From NCBI GenBank assembly GCA_964400285.1, contig CAYNTK010000009.1, positions 56,417 to 120,416 on the forward strand: 64,000 nt of DNA, read 5' to 3'. Shown piece after piece: positions 27,782 to 37,208 of the stretch. The DNA is from FEN-1279 sp964400285 (GTDB taxonomy: Bacteria; Bacteroidota; Ignavibacteria; Tepidaquicellales; Tepidaquicellaceae). A model generated the notes under the pieces. The model saw only the letters and a program-made list of their open reading frames with translations. It did not search any database and was not told the origin of the DNA. The position numbers and the translations under genes were made by a program. The first letter of the stretch is position 1; every line of letters begins with the position of its first letter.

Positions 27782-27815
27782 TTTCGTTCCCGGTTATCCC
27801 GGGAACGAGATTTTT
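27782..27815 (+). terminator. Rho-independent terminator of trxA
   Basis: A perfect 10-bp stem, TCGTTCCCGG at 27784-27793 pairing with 27799-27808, has a 5-base loop and is followed by GA and a run of five T (27811-27815). The T-run overlaps the stop codon of the convergent yjbQ gene. On the minus strand the hairpin is followed by A residues, so it should act only on the trxA transcript. Confidence 0.75.
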
Positions 27816-28230
27816 ACTCTCCAATTATTTTTACCAATACTCTTTTAGAGCGTTTGCCGTCAAATTCACCGTAGAATATCTGTTCCCATGGCCCGAAATC
27901 AAGTTTCCCATCTGTTATAGCTACTACAACTTCTCTTCCCATAATAGTTCTTTTTAAGTGTGCATCTGCATTATCTTCAAAACCATTGTGTTGGTATTGT
28001 GAATAAGGCTTTTCAGGTGCGAGTTTTTCGAGCCATTTTTCAAAGTCGTTATGTAATCCCGATTCATCATCATTTATAAATACGCTTGCCGTTATATGCA
28101 TTGCATTACAAAGCAATAACCCTTCTTTTATTCCGCTTTCCAAAATGCAATTCTCGACTTCGGGAGTAATATTAATTAATTCCCTTCGCTTTTTTGTGTT
28201 GAACCATAATTCTTTTCTGTAAGCTTTCAT
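27814..28230 (-). CDS. yjbQ: YjbQ/UPF0047 family protein
   Basis: A 138-residue single-domain protein. Conserved family text is visible: GLLLCNAMHITASVFIND, NADAHLKRTIMGREVVVAITDG and LDFGPWEQIFYGEFDG. Members have weak thiamine-phosphate synthase activity in vitro, but their main role is unsettled. It is convergent with trxA and divergent from the NADH dehydrogenase gene across 84 bases. Confidence 0.9.
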   Translation of the reverse strand: MKAYRKELWFNTKKRRELINITPEVENCILESGIKEGLLLCNAMHITASVFINDDESGLHNDFEKWLEKLAPEKPYSQYQHNGFEDNADAHLKRTIMGREVVVAITDGKLDFGPWEQIFYGEFDGKRSKRVLVKIIGE

Positions 28231-28314
28231 ATAACTTTCTCTCTAAAAATTTTGTTTATAATATTGAGATTATTTTATATAAAAAATGTAAATATTTAAG
28301 GAAAAATATTAAGA

Positions 28315-29547
28315 ATGAAGAAAAAAATTGTTGTTTTAGGAACAGGCTTTTCTGCGTTTCGCTTTTTGAAAAAAATTGATAAAATTAAATATAATGTTAT
28401 TGTCGTTAGTCCCAGAAACCATTTTCTTTTTACCCCGCTTCTTCCAAGCACAACCGTAGGAACTGTTGAGTTCAGAAGCATTATAGAACCAATTAGAAAC
28501 ATGGATAAAGTAACATATCACCAAGCATATTGTAAACAAATAGATGAAAATAATAAAAAGGTTATATGTGAAGACAGTGATACAAAAAAGGTTTTTGAAA
28601 TTGAATATGATTTTCTTGTAATTGCAGTAGGGGAAGTAACGAATACTTTTAATATTGAAGGTGTAAAAGAACACGCTTTATTTTTAAAAGAACTATCTGA
28701 TGCAAGAAAAATAAGAACAAAAATTATTGACTGCTTTGAAAACGCTTGCTTACCTAATTTAAACGAGGAAGAAAAAAGGAAATTCTTAAGATTCGTAGTG
28801 TGTGGCGGTGGTCCTACGGGTGTCGAATTTGCAGCCGAAATGTATGACTTTATTGAAAAAGATGTTAAAAAAAGATATAAAGAACTTACCAATCTTGTTG
28901 AAATTGTATTAATTGAAGCAAGGGAAACTTTGCTCGCAACTTTTGATAAAAAACTTAGTGAGTATACAATGAAAATTTTTAAACGACAAAATATTATATT
29001 AAAAACAAAATCTTTTGTCTTTAGAGTAACTGTAAATAAAATATTTTTATTGGATGGAACTGAAATGAATTATGGAACGCTTGTTTGGGTTACCGGAAAT
29101 ACCGCAACTGAATTTGTCCTAAAATCAAATTTCGAAAAAGATAATAAAGGGAAGATATTTGTAAATGAATTTTTTAAAATAAAAAAAGACGAAAAGAATT
29201 ACTATAATGATATTTTTGCAATTGGAGATTGTACACATATGATTACTGGTGAACTGCCCGCAACGGCACAGGTAGCACAACAACAAGGATTATTTCTTGC
29301 AAAGTATTTGAATAGGGAAATGAAAGTAAAGGAATCATTTAAATACAAAAATCTTGGTATGCTTGCTTATATAGGAGGACATAAAGCTCTTGCGGATACA
29401 CCACAGTTTAAAGGAACAGGATTTAAGACATTTGTCTTATGGAGAAGCGCCTACTTGACAAAACTTGTGAGCTTTAAAAATAAATTACTTGTAATTTTCG
29501 ATTGGACAAAAACATTTCTTTTTGGAAGAGATGTTAGTAATTTTTAA
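28315..29547 (+). CDS. ndh: Type II NADH:quinone dehydrogenase (NDI1-like)
   Basis: A 410-residue flavoprotein that passes electrons from NADH to quinone without proton pumping. The FAD-binding turn is LGTGFSAFRF near residues 8-17, followed by SPRNHFLFTPLLPSTTVG. The NADH-binding Rossmann turn is CGGGPTGVEFAAE. IFAIGDC lies near 302, and the C-terminal stretch FVLWRSAYLTK...LFGRD is shared with mitochondrial NDI/NDE enzymes and mediates membrane attachment. With the oxidase operon it could form a short aerobic chain. It is a single-gene unit. Confidence 0.9.
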   Translation: MKKKIVVLGTGFSAFRFLKKIDKIKYNVIVVSPRNHFLFTPLLPSTTVGTVEFRSIIEPIRNMDKVTYHQAYCKQIDENNKKVICEDSDTKKVFEIEYDFLVIAVGEVTNTFNIEGVKEHALFLKELSDARKIRTKIIDCFENACLPNLNEEEKRKFLRFVVCGGGPTGVEFAAEMYDFIEKDVKKRYKELTNLVEIVLIEARETLLATFDKKLSEYTMKIFKRQNIILKTKSFVFRVTVNKIFLLDGTEMNYGTLVWVTGNTATEFVLKSNFEKDNKGKIFVNEFFKIKKDEKNYYNDIFAIGDCTHMITGELPATAQVAQQQGLFLAKYLNREMKVKESFKYKNLGMLAYIGGHKALADTPQFKGTGFKTFVLWRSAYLTKLVSFKNKLLVIFDWTKTFLFGRDVSNF

Positions 29548-29548
29548 A

Positions 29549-30229
29549 TTAATTCATCAAAGCATAGACTATTATGTTTGTTCCCATTCTAAATGCCTCT
29601 TCCCGTTTTTCGGGTGGGTCTTGATGCTCCTGTGTATCAGCCCATCCATCTGAAATGTTTGTTTCGTATGTATAATATACGCATAGACGACCGTTGTGAA
29701 ATATCCCAAATCCCTGCGGAGGTTTACTGTCGTGTTCATGAATTTTCGGAAGACCATTAGGGAACGAGAAATGCGAATTATAAATTTTGTGATTGAACGG
29801 AAGTTCCTGTAGCGGCTTATCGGGAAAGACTTTTTTTATTTCTCTTCTGAATGCAGTATCCATTCCGTAATCATCATCTACATAAAGAAACCCACCCGAC
29901 TCACAATATTTTTTTAATCTTGCGACTTCGCTTTGAGAAAATTCTATATTACCATGTCCCGTTAATAAAATAAACGGGTAATTAAAAATATCATCTGAAG
30001 ATATATCTACAGTATAAAATTTTGAGATATCAACATCTATTGTTGTGTTCTTTTTTAGGTATTCCATCATATTTACTTCTGCCGAAGGGTCGTTATACCA
30101 ATCTCCACCACCGGAATATTTCAGTCGTGCGATTCTGAATTTTGAACTTGGTTTATCAGACTGTTGTGAAAAAGTATCTGACGAATAAACAAAAATTACT
30201 ATTAATATTAAAAATAAAATTCTTTTCAT
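29549..30229 (-). CDS. DUF4159 domain protein, secreted
   Basis: A 226-residue protein with a signal peptide (about 1-21). It matches DUF4159: RLKYSGGGDWYNDP at the mature N-terminus, then FILLTGHG, GGFLYVDDDYGMD and a C-terminal MGTNIIVYALMN. The fold resembles class I glutamine-amidotransferase-like (ThuA-type) domains, and function is unknown. It overlaps the HisA-like gene upstream by 4 bases, so it is translationally coupled to it. Confidence 0.85.
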   Translation of the reverse strand: MKRILFLILIVIFVYSSDTFSQQSDKPSSKFRIARLKYSGGGDWYNDPSAEVNMMEYLKKNTTIDVDISKFYTVDISSDDIFNYPFILLTGHGNIEFSQSEVARLKKYCESGGFLYVDDDYGMDTAFRREIKKVFPDKPLQELPFNHKIYNSHFSFPNGLPKIHEHDSKPPQGFGIFHNGRLCVYYTYETNISDGWADTQEHQDPPEKREEAFRMGTNIIVYALMN

Positions 30230-30990
30230 TTTATTCTCGGAAGTTCAAGCGATGTATCGATTCTTTCTATATCTCTCCATATTGCCTGACAGGGAAATTT
30301 ATTTTCATAAAGTGAGCGTGATATCATTACGGAATCTATACTCGGATGTTTTAAATCTGTCAAAGATTTTAAATGAGAATAATTTCCTATCCCACCTGCT
30401 GCAGTTATTTTCAATTTAGTATTATTTGCGATCTCCAACAATCTTTCCAAAAAAGGTCCCGATAAATTTCCTACACGAGTAACATCTTGATATATAATCC
30501 TTTTTACCCCAAGAGATTCCATATACTTTGCAAAATCATTTGGAGTAATATTCGCATAGTTTATCCACCCATTTGTTACGACATTGTTCAGTTTTTCATC
30601 GATTCCTATTACAAGTTTAGAAGGAGAAAATTCATTTAAAATCCTAATTACCAAATCAGGATTCTGTATTGCTGCAGTTCCAATCACAATTCTATATACA
30701 CCAAGTTCTTCTATCATTCTTCTCGCAGATTCGAAATCTCTAATTCCACCTCCGAGTTGTATAGGTATATCCACAGAGCGTGTAATTTCTTTGATTATAG
30801 GATAATTGTGCATTTCTCCAAACACTGCACCATCAAGGTCTGTAATATGTATTGCCTTAAAATTTTCTTTTCGAAATAATTTAGCAACGTTTAAAGGAGT
30901 ATCACAGTAATAATGAGTTTCTTCTTCAAGCCCGTGGATTGCTCTAACGCATTTCCCATTCTTTATATCTATTACAGGTATTACAAGCAT
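30226..30990 (-). CDS. hisA: HisA-like TIM-barrel isomerase with altered active site
   Basis: A 254-residue barrel matching HisA (ProFAR isomerase, histidine synthesis): PVIDIKNGKCVR with Asp8, ITDLDGA, LGGGIRDFESAR, VIGID with Asp131, and AAGGIG. The RDGT loop that carries the general acid in enterobacterial HisA (Asp176 in E. coli) reads TRVGNLSG here, with Val173 at the Asp position. No other his gene is in the window; the neighbours are DUF4159 and a PorZ-like gene. It could be a diverged HisA or a HisA/HisF relative with another substrate. Confidence 0.78.
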   Translation of the reverse strand: MLVIPVIDIKNGKCVRAIHGLEEETHYYCDTPLNVAKLFRKENFKAIHITDLDGAVFGEMHNYPIIKEITRSVDIPIQLGGGIRDFESARRMIEELGVYRIVIGTAAIQNPDLVIRILNEFSPSKLVIGIDEKLNNVVTNGWINYANITPNDFAKYMESLGVKRIIYQDVTRVGNLSGPFLERLLEIANNTKLKITAAGGIGNYSHLKSLTDLKHPSIDSVMISRSLYENKFPCQAIWRDIERIDTSLELPRIK

Positions 30991-30993
30991 ATT

Positions 30994-33288
30994 TTATTTT
31001 CTTATCACTGCTAATTTACCTGTTCCTACTTTACTTCCATCTTTATTATATGCAACAACAATATAAATTCCTGTTGAAACAAGTTTGCCTTTTTTATCTG
31101 TTCCGTTCCATTGATCGTCAATCCTGCCCGGCCTTGCAGTAAATTCTGCAACTACCTCGCCGTTTAAGGTAATGATTTTTATTGTAGAATTTTCAACAAG
31201 ACCATCTATTATTAAAGTTGGACTTTTTGATGATGGAATTATATATGGATTTGGTTTGCAAATTATTTTATCGAATTTCTCAACCGGCTGTATTGCATTG
31301 GTCTCAATCGAAGATAAACCGTATAATGTTGCGAAATATGCTCTTCCGGTTTTTCCACTTACTACAATTGAATTTACAGAATTAGATAAAATTGGACTGT
31401 TTGAAGTATTAAATTGCTCTATTAATGTAGTCCCATCTTCTGAAAAATGAAAAACGCCATTGGATTCTGTACCTATCCATTTTTCGTTTAAAACGTCTAC
31501 GGTAATAGTTTTACAGTTTTCTGTAAATGGGACTTTAAGATTTCCTGAAATAATACCGAGTTTGTAAAAAGCAGGTTTGTTATTTGGATTTTGTATTGCA
31601 CCTAAAGGGTTATCCAGAATATATACTCCGTTATTAGTAGTTACCCAAACTGTATTGTTTTTATCTATTATTACATGTGTGATAGTATTAATATCACCGT
31701 AATCAGCAGTGCTATAAAACCCATATACATCGTCGTTTGGTTCAAAAATTGTTCCGTTTTCATTATAAAAATATAAGCCATATTGTCCAGTTGAAACAAT
31801 CCATTTTGTGTTATAATTATCAATTGCCATAGAACCGAAATGAGCACCACTACTTATAATGGGTGAATTTGTAATACCTGTTAATAAAGTATCATTTAAA
31901 TGTACGTATATCATTTTTGAATTATTTGTCCCATAAAAAGTCATCCAAAAATATCCATTGTTGTCAAATGCACCCCCATAAGGCACACAAAAGTTTGGAT
32001 AACCAGGAACTCCAGGAAGAATTGAGTCAATAGTGCTGTAATTCCGAATAACATTATTTTTTATTAATGTTGCCCCCCCTCCCCAAGACAAAGCCCATAT
32101 CGCATTATCACCACAAATAACTTTTCTAAAGTCATTTGTATTTCCAATTAGTGGGTTTTGTTCTTTTGTAAAGTTAGACCAGTTCAAACCATCGAATTTA
32201 TAGAACCCACCATCGAATAATCCACTCGCCGCCCAAATATTTCCATAGGTATCTTCGCTTATGTACTCGAAAGAATTTCTGTTCGGACAATTTGGAGCAA
32301 TATAAGTAAAATTGCTATTAACTTTGACATATATTCCCTTTTCAGAAATTCCAATTATTGGATTCTGATTGTTATCCGATATGATTACATTGCACACATC
32401 ATTAGTATTATAGGGTAATACGTTAACTAACGAATCTATATGAGCCGAGTATGCTTTGTTATTTGAAATAAAATATAATCTGTTCCCAACCGGCGAAATA
32501 CTTTTTATAAATGTATTTGCAAAATCTGGGTTAGGATATGTAACCCAATATGAACCGTCATAATAAACAAATCCAGTATTACTGCCTACAAATACGTATC
32601 CATTGAATGATTTAATTGTTTTAACATTTGCATTTAGTGGTGCTATGTTGTAATTTGTCCAAGATGAAGGATTGTTAAGATTCGAGTTGACAAAATCTGC
32701 GTAAGCAACACCCGAAACTGTTGCAGCAAAAATTTTATTGTTTAATATTGTTAAATCAAATACAGCTGATTTGGAATTGTAACTACCTAATTGATAATAT
32801 GGAGCATCAATGAAGTTATATGTACCTGTAGAAATTTTTATAATTCCAAAATTGGTAGCTACGAAAATAAAACTCCCATACGTAATGAATGCATTTATTC
32901 CTTTGCTTGTCTCTGTAGAGTTTTTGATATCTAAAATATACCTGAAGGTCGAGTTCGTGTTGTCTAATATACATATTGAACCGTCTGATGAGCCAATCCA
33001 TATTTTATTTTGATTGTCTACAGTAAGGGCTGTTATATTATTGCTTATTAAACCCTGAATATTTGTATATTGCTTTATTATTGAACCATTATTTAAATCT
33101 GCCAAAAATAAACCACCAGTAGTTCCACAGTATGCAATTTGGGATTGTTTATCCATAGCAAGGCAGGTTATGTTTTTTAAATCTGTGAAATTAACCCACT
33201 TTTTTCTTGCAAAGACTGAGTTATAGGATATTATAAAAATGAAAAGAAGGGAAATAATTATGACTTTTGAACCTTTTTGTCTAATCAT
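30994..33288 (-). CDS. PorZ-like secreted beta-propeller protein with C-terminal Ig-like sorting domain
   Basis: A 764-residue protein with a signal peptide (about 1-27). From residue 30 it has a run of two-component-regulator-type propeller repeats (GLISNNITALTVDNQNKIWIG and similar), arranged as two propellers. A C-terminal domain (about 680-764) has FlgD/T9SS text: KPNPYII, STIKIITLNGEVV and STGIYIVVAYNKDG. Length and order resemble PorZ of the type IX secretion attachment complex; the similarity is architectural and I could not test orthology. It ends 3 bases before the HisA-like gene. Confidence 0.72.
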   Translation of the reverse strand: MIRQKGSKVIIISLLFIFIISYNSVFARKKWVNFTDLKNITCLAMDKQSQIAYCGTTGGLFLADLNNGSIIKQYTNIQGLISNNITALTVDNQNKIWIGSSDGSICILDNTNSTFRYILDIKNSTETSKGINAFITYGSFIFVATNFGIIKISTGTYNFIDAPYYQLGSYNSKSAVFDLTILNNKIFAATVSGVAYADFVNSNLNNPSSWTNYNIAPLNANVKTIKSFNGYVFVGSNTGFVYYDGSYWVTYPNPDFANTFIKSISPVGNRLYFISNNKAYSAHIDSLVNVLPYNTNDVCNVIISDNNQNPIIGISEKGIYVKVNSNFTYIAPNCPNRNSFEYISEDTYGNIWAASGLFDGGFYKFDGLNWSNFTKEQNPLIGNTNDFRKVICGDNAIWALSWGGGATLIKNNVIRNYSTIDSILPGVPGYPNFCVPYGGAFDNNGYFWMTFYGTNNSKMIYVHLNDTLLTGITNSPIISSGAHFGSMAIDNYNTKWIVSTGQYGLYFYNENGTIFEPNDDVYGFYSTADYGDINTITHVIIDKNNTVWVTTNNGVYILDNPLGAIQNPNNKPAFYKLGIISGNLKVPFTENCKTITVDVLNEKWIGTESNGVFHFSEDGTTLIEQFNTSNSPILSNSVNSIVVSGKTGRAYFATLYGLSSIETNAIQPVEKFDKIICKPNPYIIPSSKSPTLIIDGLVENSTIKIITLNGEVVAEFTARPGRIDDQWNGTDKKGKLVSTGIYIVVAYNKDGSKVGTGKLAVIRK

Positions 33289-33411
33289 ATAAAAATGTTT
33301 TTATTTTAAAAATATCGTATATATGTCCCTATAATTCACATTTTATTTTTGCAATATGAAATATTTATTTAATAAAGTCAATTACTTTTATAAATGTAAA
33401 AAAAAATAATT

Positions 33412-33630
33412 AGCGTTTAAAAAAGTGTGTAAATAGATTTCTATTATATAGCATGGAAAAACGAATTTATAATAATTTTCTAGCAAATCTCAAACGACCA
33501 CGAAGTGGTCGAATATTAGTAACCCCCGACAAAGTCGCGGGATAATGCTCACCTACTATCACAACCCCAAAGGGGTTGAACTATTTTCTAATTAGAATAA
33601 GTTCTAAATTTACACACTAATTAGAACGCC
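33412..33630. mobile_element. Short non-autonomous element with terminal inverted repeats (MITE-like)
   Basis: The left end AGCGTT (33412-33417), 7 bases, GTGTGTAAAT (33425-33434) is mirrored at the right end as ATTTACACAC (33608-33617), 7 bases, AACGCC (33625-33630). Both sides are flanked by A8TA-type sequence, a possible 8-10 bp target duplication, though the low complexity weakens this. No coding frame lies inside. The same end sequence recurs at 63953-63975, so the mobilising element is probably the one entering the window there. It lies in the 424-base gap between two minus-strand genes; outside it the gap is plain AT-rich sequence. Confidence 0.65.
33495..33578. repeat. Three tri-loop hairpins inside the MITE-like element
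   Basis: There are three short palindromes. CGACCAC-GAA-GTGGTCG lies at 33495-33511. An imperfect CCC.CGAC-AAA-GTCG.GGG lies at 33523-33541. CAACCCC-AAA-GGGGTTG lies at 33562-33578. Each has a 3-base loop. The first is followed by GAATATTAGTA, close to the GAATGTTTGTA tag after the hairpin at 59017, which suggests one dispersed family with variable stems. Confidence 0.6.
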
Positions 33631-33712
33631 ATCAAAAAAAATATAATATCTCTCTATAATTTAGATAAATAAAAGTTAATATTATATTTAAATTAAAAAT
33701 TTTTTAAAAACA

Positions 33713-34435
33713 CTATTTTTGTCCAGTGATGTACAATGATCCTGAAAATTCTCTTAAAATTGGAATTTTTTCAAAAACACAACCTGCTTTTTCCATAAAA
33801 TTAACAAGTAATAAGGGTATTTTGGGGTGCAAAAAATCAAAAGGTTTGATTTTCACGTTATTAAATCCTGTTTCAAGTAACAATTTTCTTATTTTCCATC
33901 TAAAAAAAGCAGTCTCGTCAGGGGAATCTCCCATCATCTTTTTTATAAATGGTATATTTTTTTGTAATGCAATTTGAGGGTTTAACATATTAGGCTCTGT
34001 AAATCTTATTCTCCCTCCCTTTTTTAAAACCCGATAAATTTCTTTTACTGCTGAGTTAATATCTAAATGGTGCAACACCGAACTTCCGAGAATAATATCA
34101 AAGGTAGTATCATTAAAAGGTAAGGAACATGCATTACCAAGAATAAAATTTATATTATTACTTTTTATTTTCGTTTTTGCATTTTCTATCAGTTCAGGGG
34201 AAATATCTATTGCATAAATCGTTGCTTCAGTTTTTACTAATTCTTTGGTAAAGTATCCTGTTCCGCACCCCAACTCAAGAACATTTAAGTTAGAAATTAA
34301 ACCATTACAAAGTATTTTAACTCTTCGCTTCCATCTTAGCTTTCCCGCGGGCGATTCCCAATTCCAGATTTCCCCTGCATTGTTTTGCAATAAGTATTTT
34401 CCATGCTCGATTTCGTTTTCGAGTCTCTTTTTCAT
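33713..34435 (-). CDS. Class I SAM-dependent methyltransferase
   Basis: A 240-residue enzyme with the Rossmann-type SAM site LELGCGTGYF (about 53-62), acidic AIDIS after strand 2, and DIILGSSVLHHLD with VLKKGGRIRFTEP, as in methyltransferase type 11 proteins. The substrate is unknown. It is divergent from a block of glycosyltransferase and lipid A genes, so a role in surface-glycan modification is possible but unproven. Confidence 0.85.
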   Translation of the reverse strand: MKKRLENEIEHGKYLLQNNAGEIWNWESPAGKLRWKRRVKILCNGLISNLNVLELGCGTGYFTKELVKTEATIYAIDISPELIENAKTKIKSNNINFILGNACSLPFNDTTFDIILGSSVLHHLDINSAVKEIYRVLKKGGRIRFTEPNMLNPQIALQKNIPFIKKMMGDSPDETAFFRWKIRKLLLETGFNNVKIKPFDFLHPKIPLLLVNFMEKAGCVFEKIPILREFSGSLYITGQK

Positions 34436-34660
34436 AATTTAAATTTATCTAATTTATTTTTCCCAAAATCCCTATAAAATATATTTATAAATATCGTATG
34501 TAAAATATAATTAACTTTTTTAAAATAAAACTCACTAATAGTTCATATTTCTTGTCGGAAATTATTGTTTCAATTTGTAATGATTAATTTACTAAAATGT
34601 TGAATATAAAATTTAATCAAATAATTGTATTTTATGTAAAAGAATTTCTTAATTCTATTT

Positions 34661-35995
34661 ATGTTCAGAAAAACAAACGAAAAATATTTTTTCTTATTAT
34701 TAATAATTGCATCTATTCATTTAGTCTATTTTATAATTGCAGTTATTAATAAAAATATTTATATGGCCGACTCTTATGAATATTTACAGCAAGCTTTTAA
34801 TATTAAAAACTTTTCAAGCCTTTACTGTTTAGATTTTAACAAGCCGATAGATATGCATTTTTTCACGAAAAGACCGCCTCTTTACGGCTTTTTTGTTTTG
34901 ATATTTAAAACGATATACAACTCAGATTTTTCTGTTTTGTTTGCTCAGAATATTTTAAGTTTTATTAATATTTTTGGTTTAATAAAATTGCTTGAAATGT
35001 TTAGTTTTTCCTTTGATTTTAAAAAATTATTACTGCTTTTTTTAATCTTATTACCTGTTCAATTTATCTATAATAATATGATTATGTCTGAAATTTTGCT
35101 TCAGACATTATTATTCTGGTCATTTTATTTCTTTCTTTTATATACAACAGAAAATAAAACATATCAAATTATCATATATAACTTTCTTTTAGCTCTTGCA
35201 GTTTTGACTAAACCAATTTTGTTGTATTATTGGATTCCAAATTTGATATTTTTGTTTTATTTGTTTTGGAAGAGAAGGCAAGCTATTATTTTGTATTCTG
35301 GATTTATTATGCCCTTGACAATTTTTTTTCTTTCTTATTATAATTATCATACCACAGGTAGTTATCATTTTTCAAGCATTAGGCAAATGAATTTGGTTGG
35401 TTACAATAGTGCTTTTTTATTAGTTAATGTTTATGGAGAAGAAGAAGGTCAGAAAAAAATGATTGAAATAAGGAAGCATTTAAATTCAATTGATAATTTT
35501 TCAAACCTTCTTTTGGAAGAAGATAAAATTGGATTAAATCTTATAATGAACCATAAATATGAATATGCTATATATCATTTAAAAGGTATGATAAATTTTT
35601 TTATGGATCCAGGAAGATTTGATATAACTAATTTTCTCGGTATTAAAGAAGAAAATAATACAGGATTACTTTATACATTCACTAAAGAGGGATACATTGG
35701 AGTTATTAAATTCATTTTAAAGCAACCTTTTTACATAATATTATACATTTCAATGGAATTTCTTGTAAATACCATAATGTTATTTTCTTTAATATATTTC
35801 CTTTTTGTAAAAGCAGTCAAAATGGAAATTAAAATTTATATTTTTGTTTTAACATTCTACCTTTGCTTTTTTTCAGGACCTTTGGGAACAATGCGATATA
35901 AAGTTCACATTATTCCATTGATGTTATTTACACTTCCGTTCTTTTTTGAAAAAATATTAAGCAAAATTAGTAATAAAAACAAAGTTTTAACTTAA
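34661..35995 (+). CDS. GT-C type membrane glycosyltransferase (GT39/PMT-like)
   Basis: A 444-residue protein with about ten membrane spans. Between spans 1 and 2 a periplasmic loop holds MADSYEYLQQA (about 35-45), matching the acidic pair that binds the lipid-phosphate sugar in ArnT/PMT-like enzymes. KRPPLYGFF follows, comparable to the family PPLY pattern. It would move a sugar from a polyprenyl carrier to an acceptor on the outer face. A GT2 enzyme gene of the polyprenyl-phosphate type follows after 133 bases and could supply the donor. Confidence 0.7.
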   Translation: MFRKTNEKYFFLLLIIASIHLVYFIIAVINKNIYMADSYEYLQQAFNIKNFSSLYCLDFNKPIDMHFFTKRPPLYGFFVLIFKTIYNSDFSVLFAQNILSFINIFGLIKLLEMFSFSFDFKKLLLLFLILLPVQFIYNNMIMSEILLQTLLFWSFYFFLLYTTENKTYQIIIYNFLLALAVLTKPILLYYWIPNLIFLFYLFWKRRQAIILYSGFIMPLTIFFLSYYNYHTTGSYHFSSIRQMNLVGYNSAFLLVNVYGEEEGQKKMIEIRKHLNSIDNFSNLLLEEDKIGLNLIMNHKYEYAIYHLKGMINFFMDPGRFDITNFLGIKEENNTGLLYTFTKEGYIGVIKFILKQPFYIILYISMEFLVNTIMLFSLIYFLFVKAVKMEIKIYIFVLTFYLCFFSGPLGTMRYKVHIIPLMLFTLPFFFEKILSKISNKNKVLT

Positions 35996-36128
35996 CTTAT
36001 TGTAAGATACAAAAATATATTTTTATATGAGATCAAAAATATCATTTATAATTGTAATATTAGTTAGTCAATGAAATTATTATATTATTAATAATCAAAA
36101 AACTTTTTTAAACGATAAATATTATATA

Positions 36129-37202
36129 ATGTTTAATAAAGAAGAGAAAAACAGAAAATTTAAAAGAAAGTTTTTTAATAGAAGATATTCTCAAAATAAA
36201 GAGTATTACAGAGATAAGCCAGCATCTGAAAAATCAGAAATAGATTATCTGGAATTTAGAAAACTTCTAAATCCTGAACAAATGTTATCTGTTATAATAC
36301 CATTATATAACGAACAAGAATCTTTAATGGAATTATCATTATCGTTAAAAAAAGTTTTTGATTTACTGAAATGTAATTATGAGGTTATATTTATAGATGA
36401 TGGAAGCACTGATGGTTCATTTGAGGTAATTAAAGAAATTAACAAAAGAAATAGTAGATATCATTGTATAAAATTTAGACGAAATTACGGTAAATCCGCG
36501 GCTCTTTCTGTCGGTTTTAAAGAAGCTAAAGGAGATATTATAATTACAATGGATGCCGATTTACAAGATGACCCCAATGAAATCCCTGATCTGATTAAGG
36601 AAATTAATTCTGGCTACGATTTGGTTTCTGGATGGAAAAAAATTAGATATGACCCATTTATTAAAAAACATACCTCAAAAATTTTTAATTATTTTACCTC
36701 AAAGGTTTCTGGCATTAGGTTGCACGACTTTAATTGTGGATTAAAAGCTTATAGAAAAGAAGTAATTAAATCTGTGAAAGTTTATGGTGAAATGCATCGT
36801 TATATTCCAGCTCTTGCTCATCTAATGGGTTTTAAGGTTACCGAGAAAGTTGTAAAGCATCACCCACGCAAATTTGGTATAACAAAGTTTGGTGCAAATA
36901 GATTTCTTAATGGTTTCTTTGATTTACTAACTGTTGCTTTTACTACGAAGTTTATTAAAAAACCCCTTCATTTATTTGGCACACTTGGAATTCTTTTTTC
37001 TATTGCTGGATTTGGAATCACACTTTATCTTACAATATTAAAGTTTTTTGAAAATGAATCAATTAGTAATAGACCTTTATTTTTAGTTGGTATATTATTT
37101 ATCATAGTAGGTTTTCAGTCTTTTTCTCTTGGCTTAATTGCGGAAATGATTACAAAATCAAGCCATAAAGATGAAGACGTTTATATTGAAACAACTTTAT
37201 AA
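36129..37202 (+). CDS. GT2 glycosyltransferase, polyprenyl-phosphate sugar synthase type
   Basis: A 357-residue enzyme with a highly basic N-terminal extension of about 55 residues before the GT-A domain. Motifs are SVIIPLYNEQ, IDDGSTDGS and the metal-binding DADLQDDPNEIP. Two C-terminal membrane helices (about 275-300 and 310-340) resemble GtrB/ArnC/DPM1 enzymes that make undecaprenyl-phosphate sugars. It probably feeds the GT39-like protein upstream. lpxA follows after 6 bases. Confidence 0.88.
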   Translation: MFNKEEKNRKFKRKFFNRRYSQNKEYYRDKPASEKSEIDYLEFRKLLNPEQMLSVIIPLYNEQESLMELSLSLKKVFDLLKCNYEVIFIDDGSTDGSFEVIKEINKRNSRYHCIKFRRNYGKSAALSVGFKEAKGDIIITMDADLQDDPNEIPDLIKEINSGYDLVSGWKKIRYDPFIKKHTSKIFNYFTSKVSGIRLHDFNCGLKAYRKEVIKSVKVYGEMHRYIPALAHLMGFKVTEKVVKHHPRKFGITKFGANRFLNGFFDLLTVAFTTKFIKKPLHLFGTLGILFSIAGFGITLYLTILKFFENESISNRPLFLVGILFIIVGFQSFSLGLIAEMITKSSHKDEDVYIETTL

Positions 37203-37208
37203 ATATTT

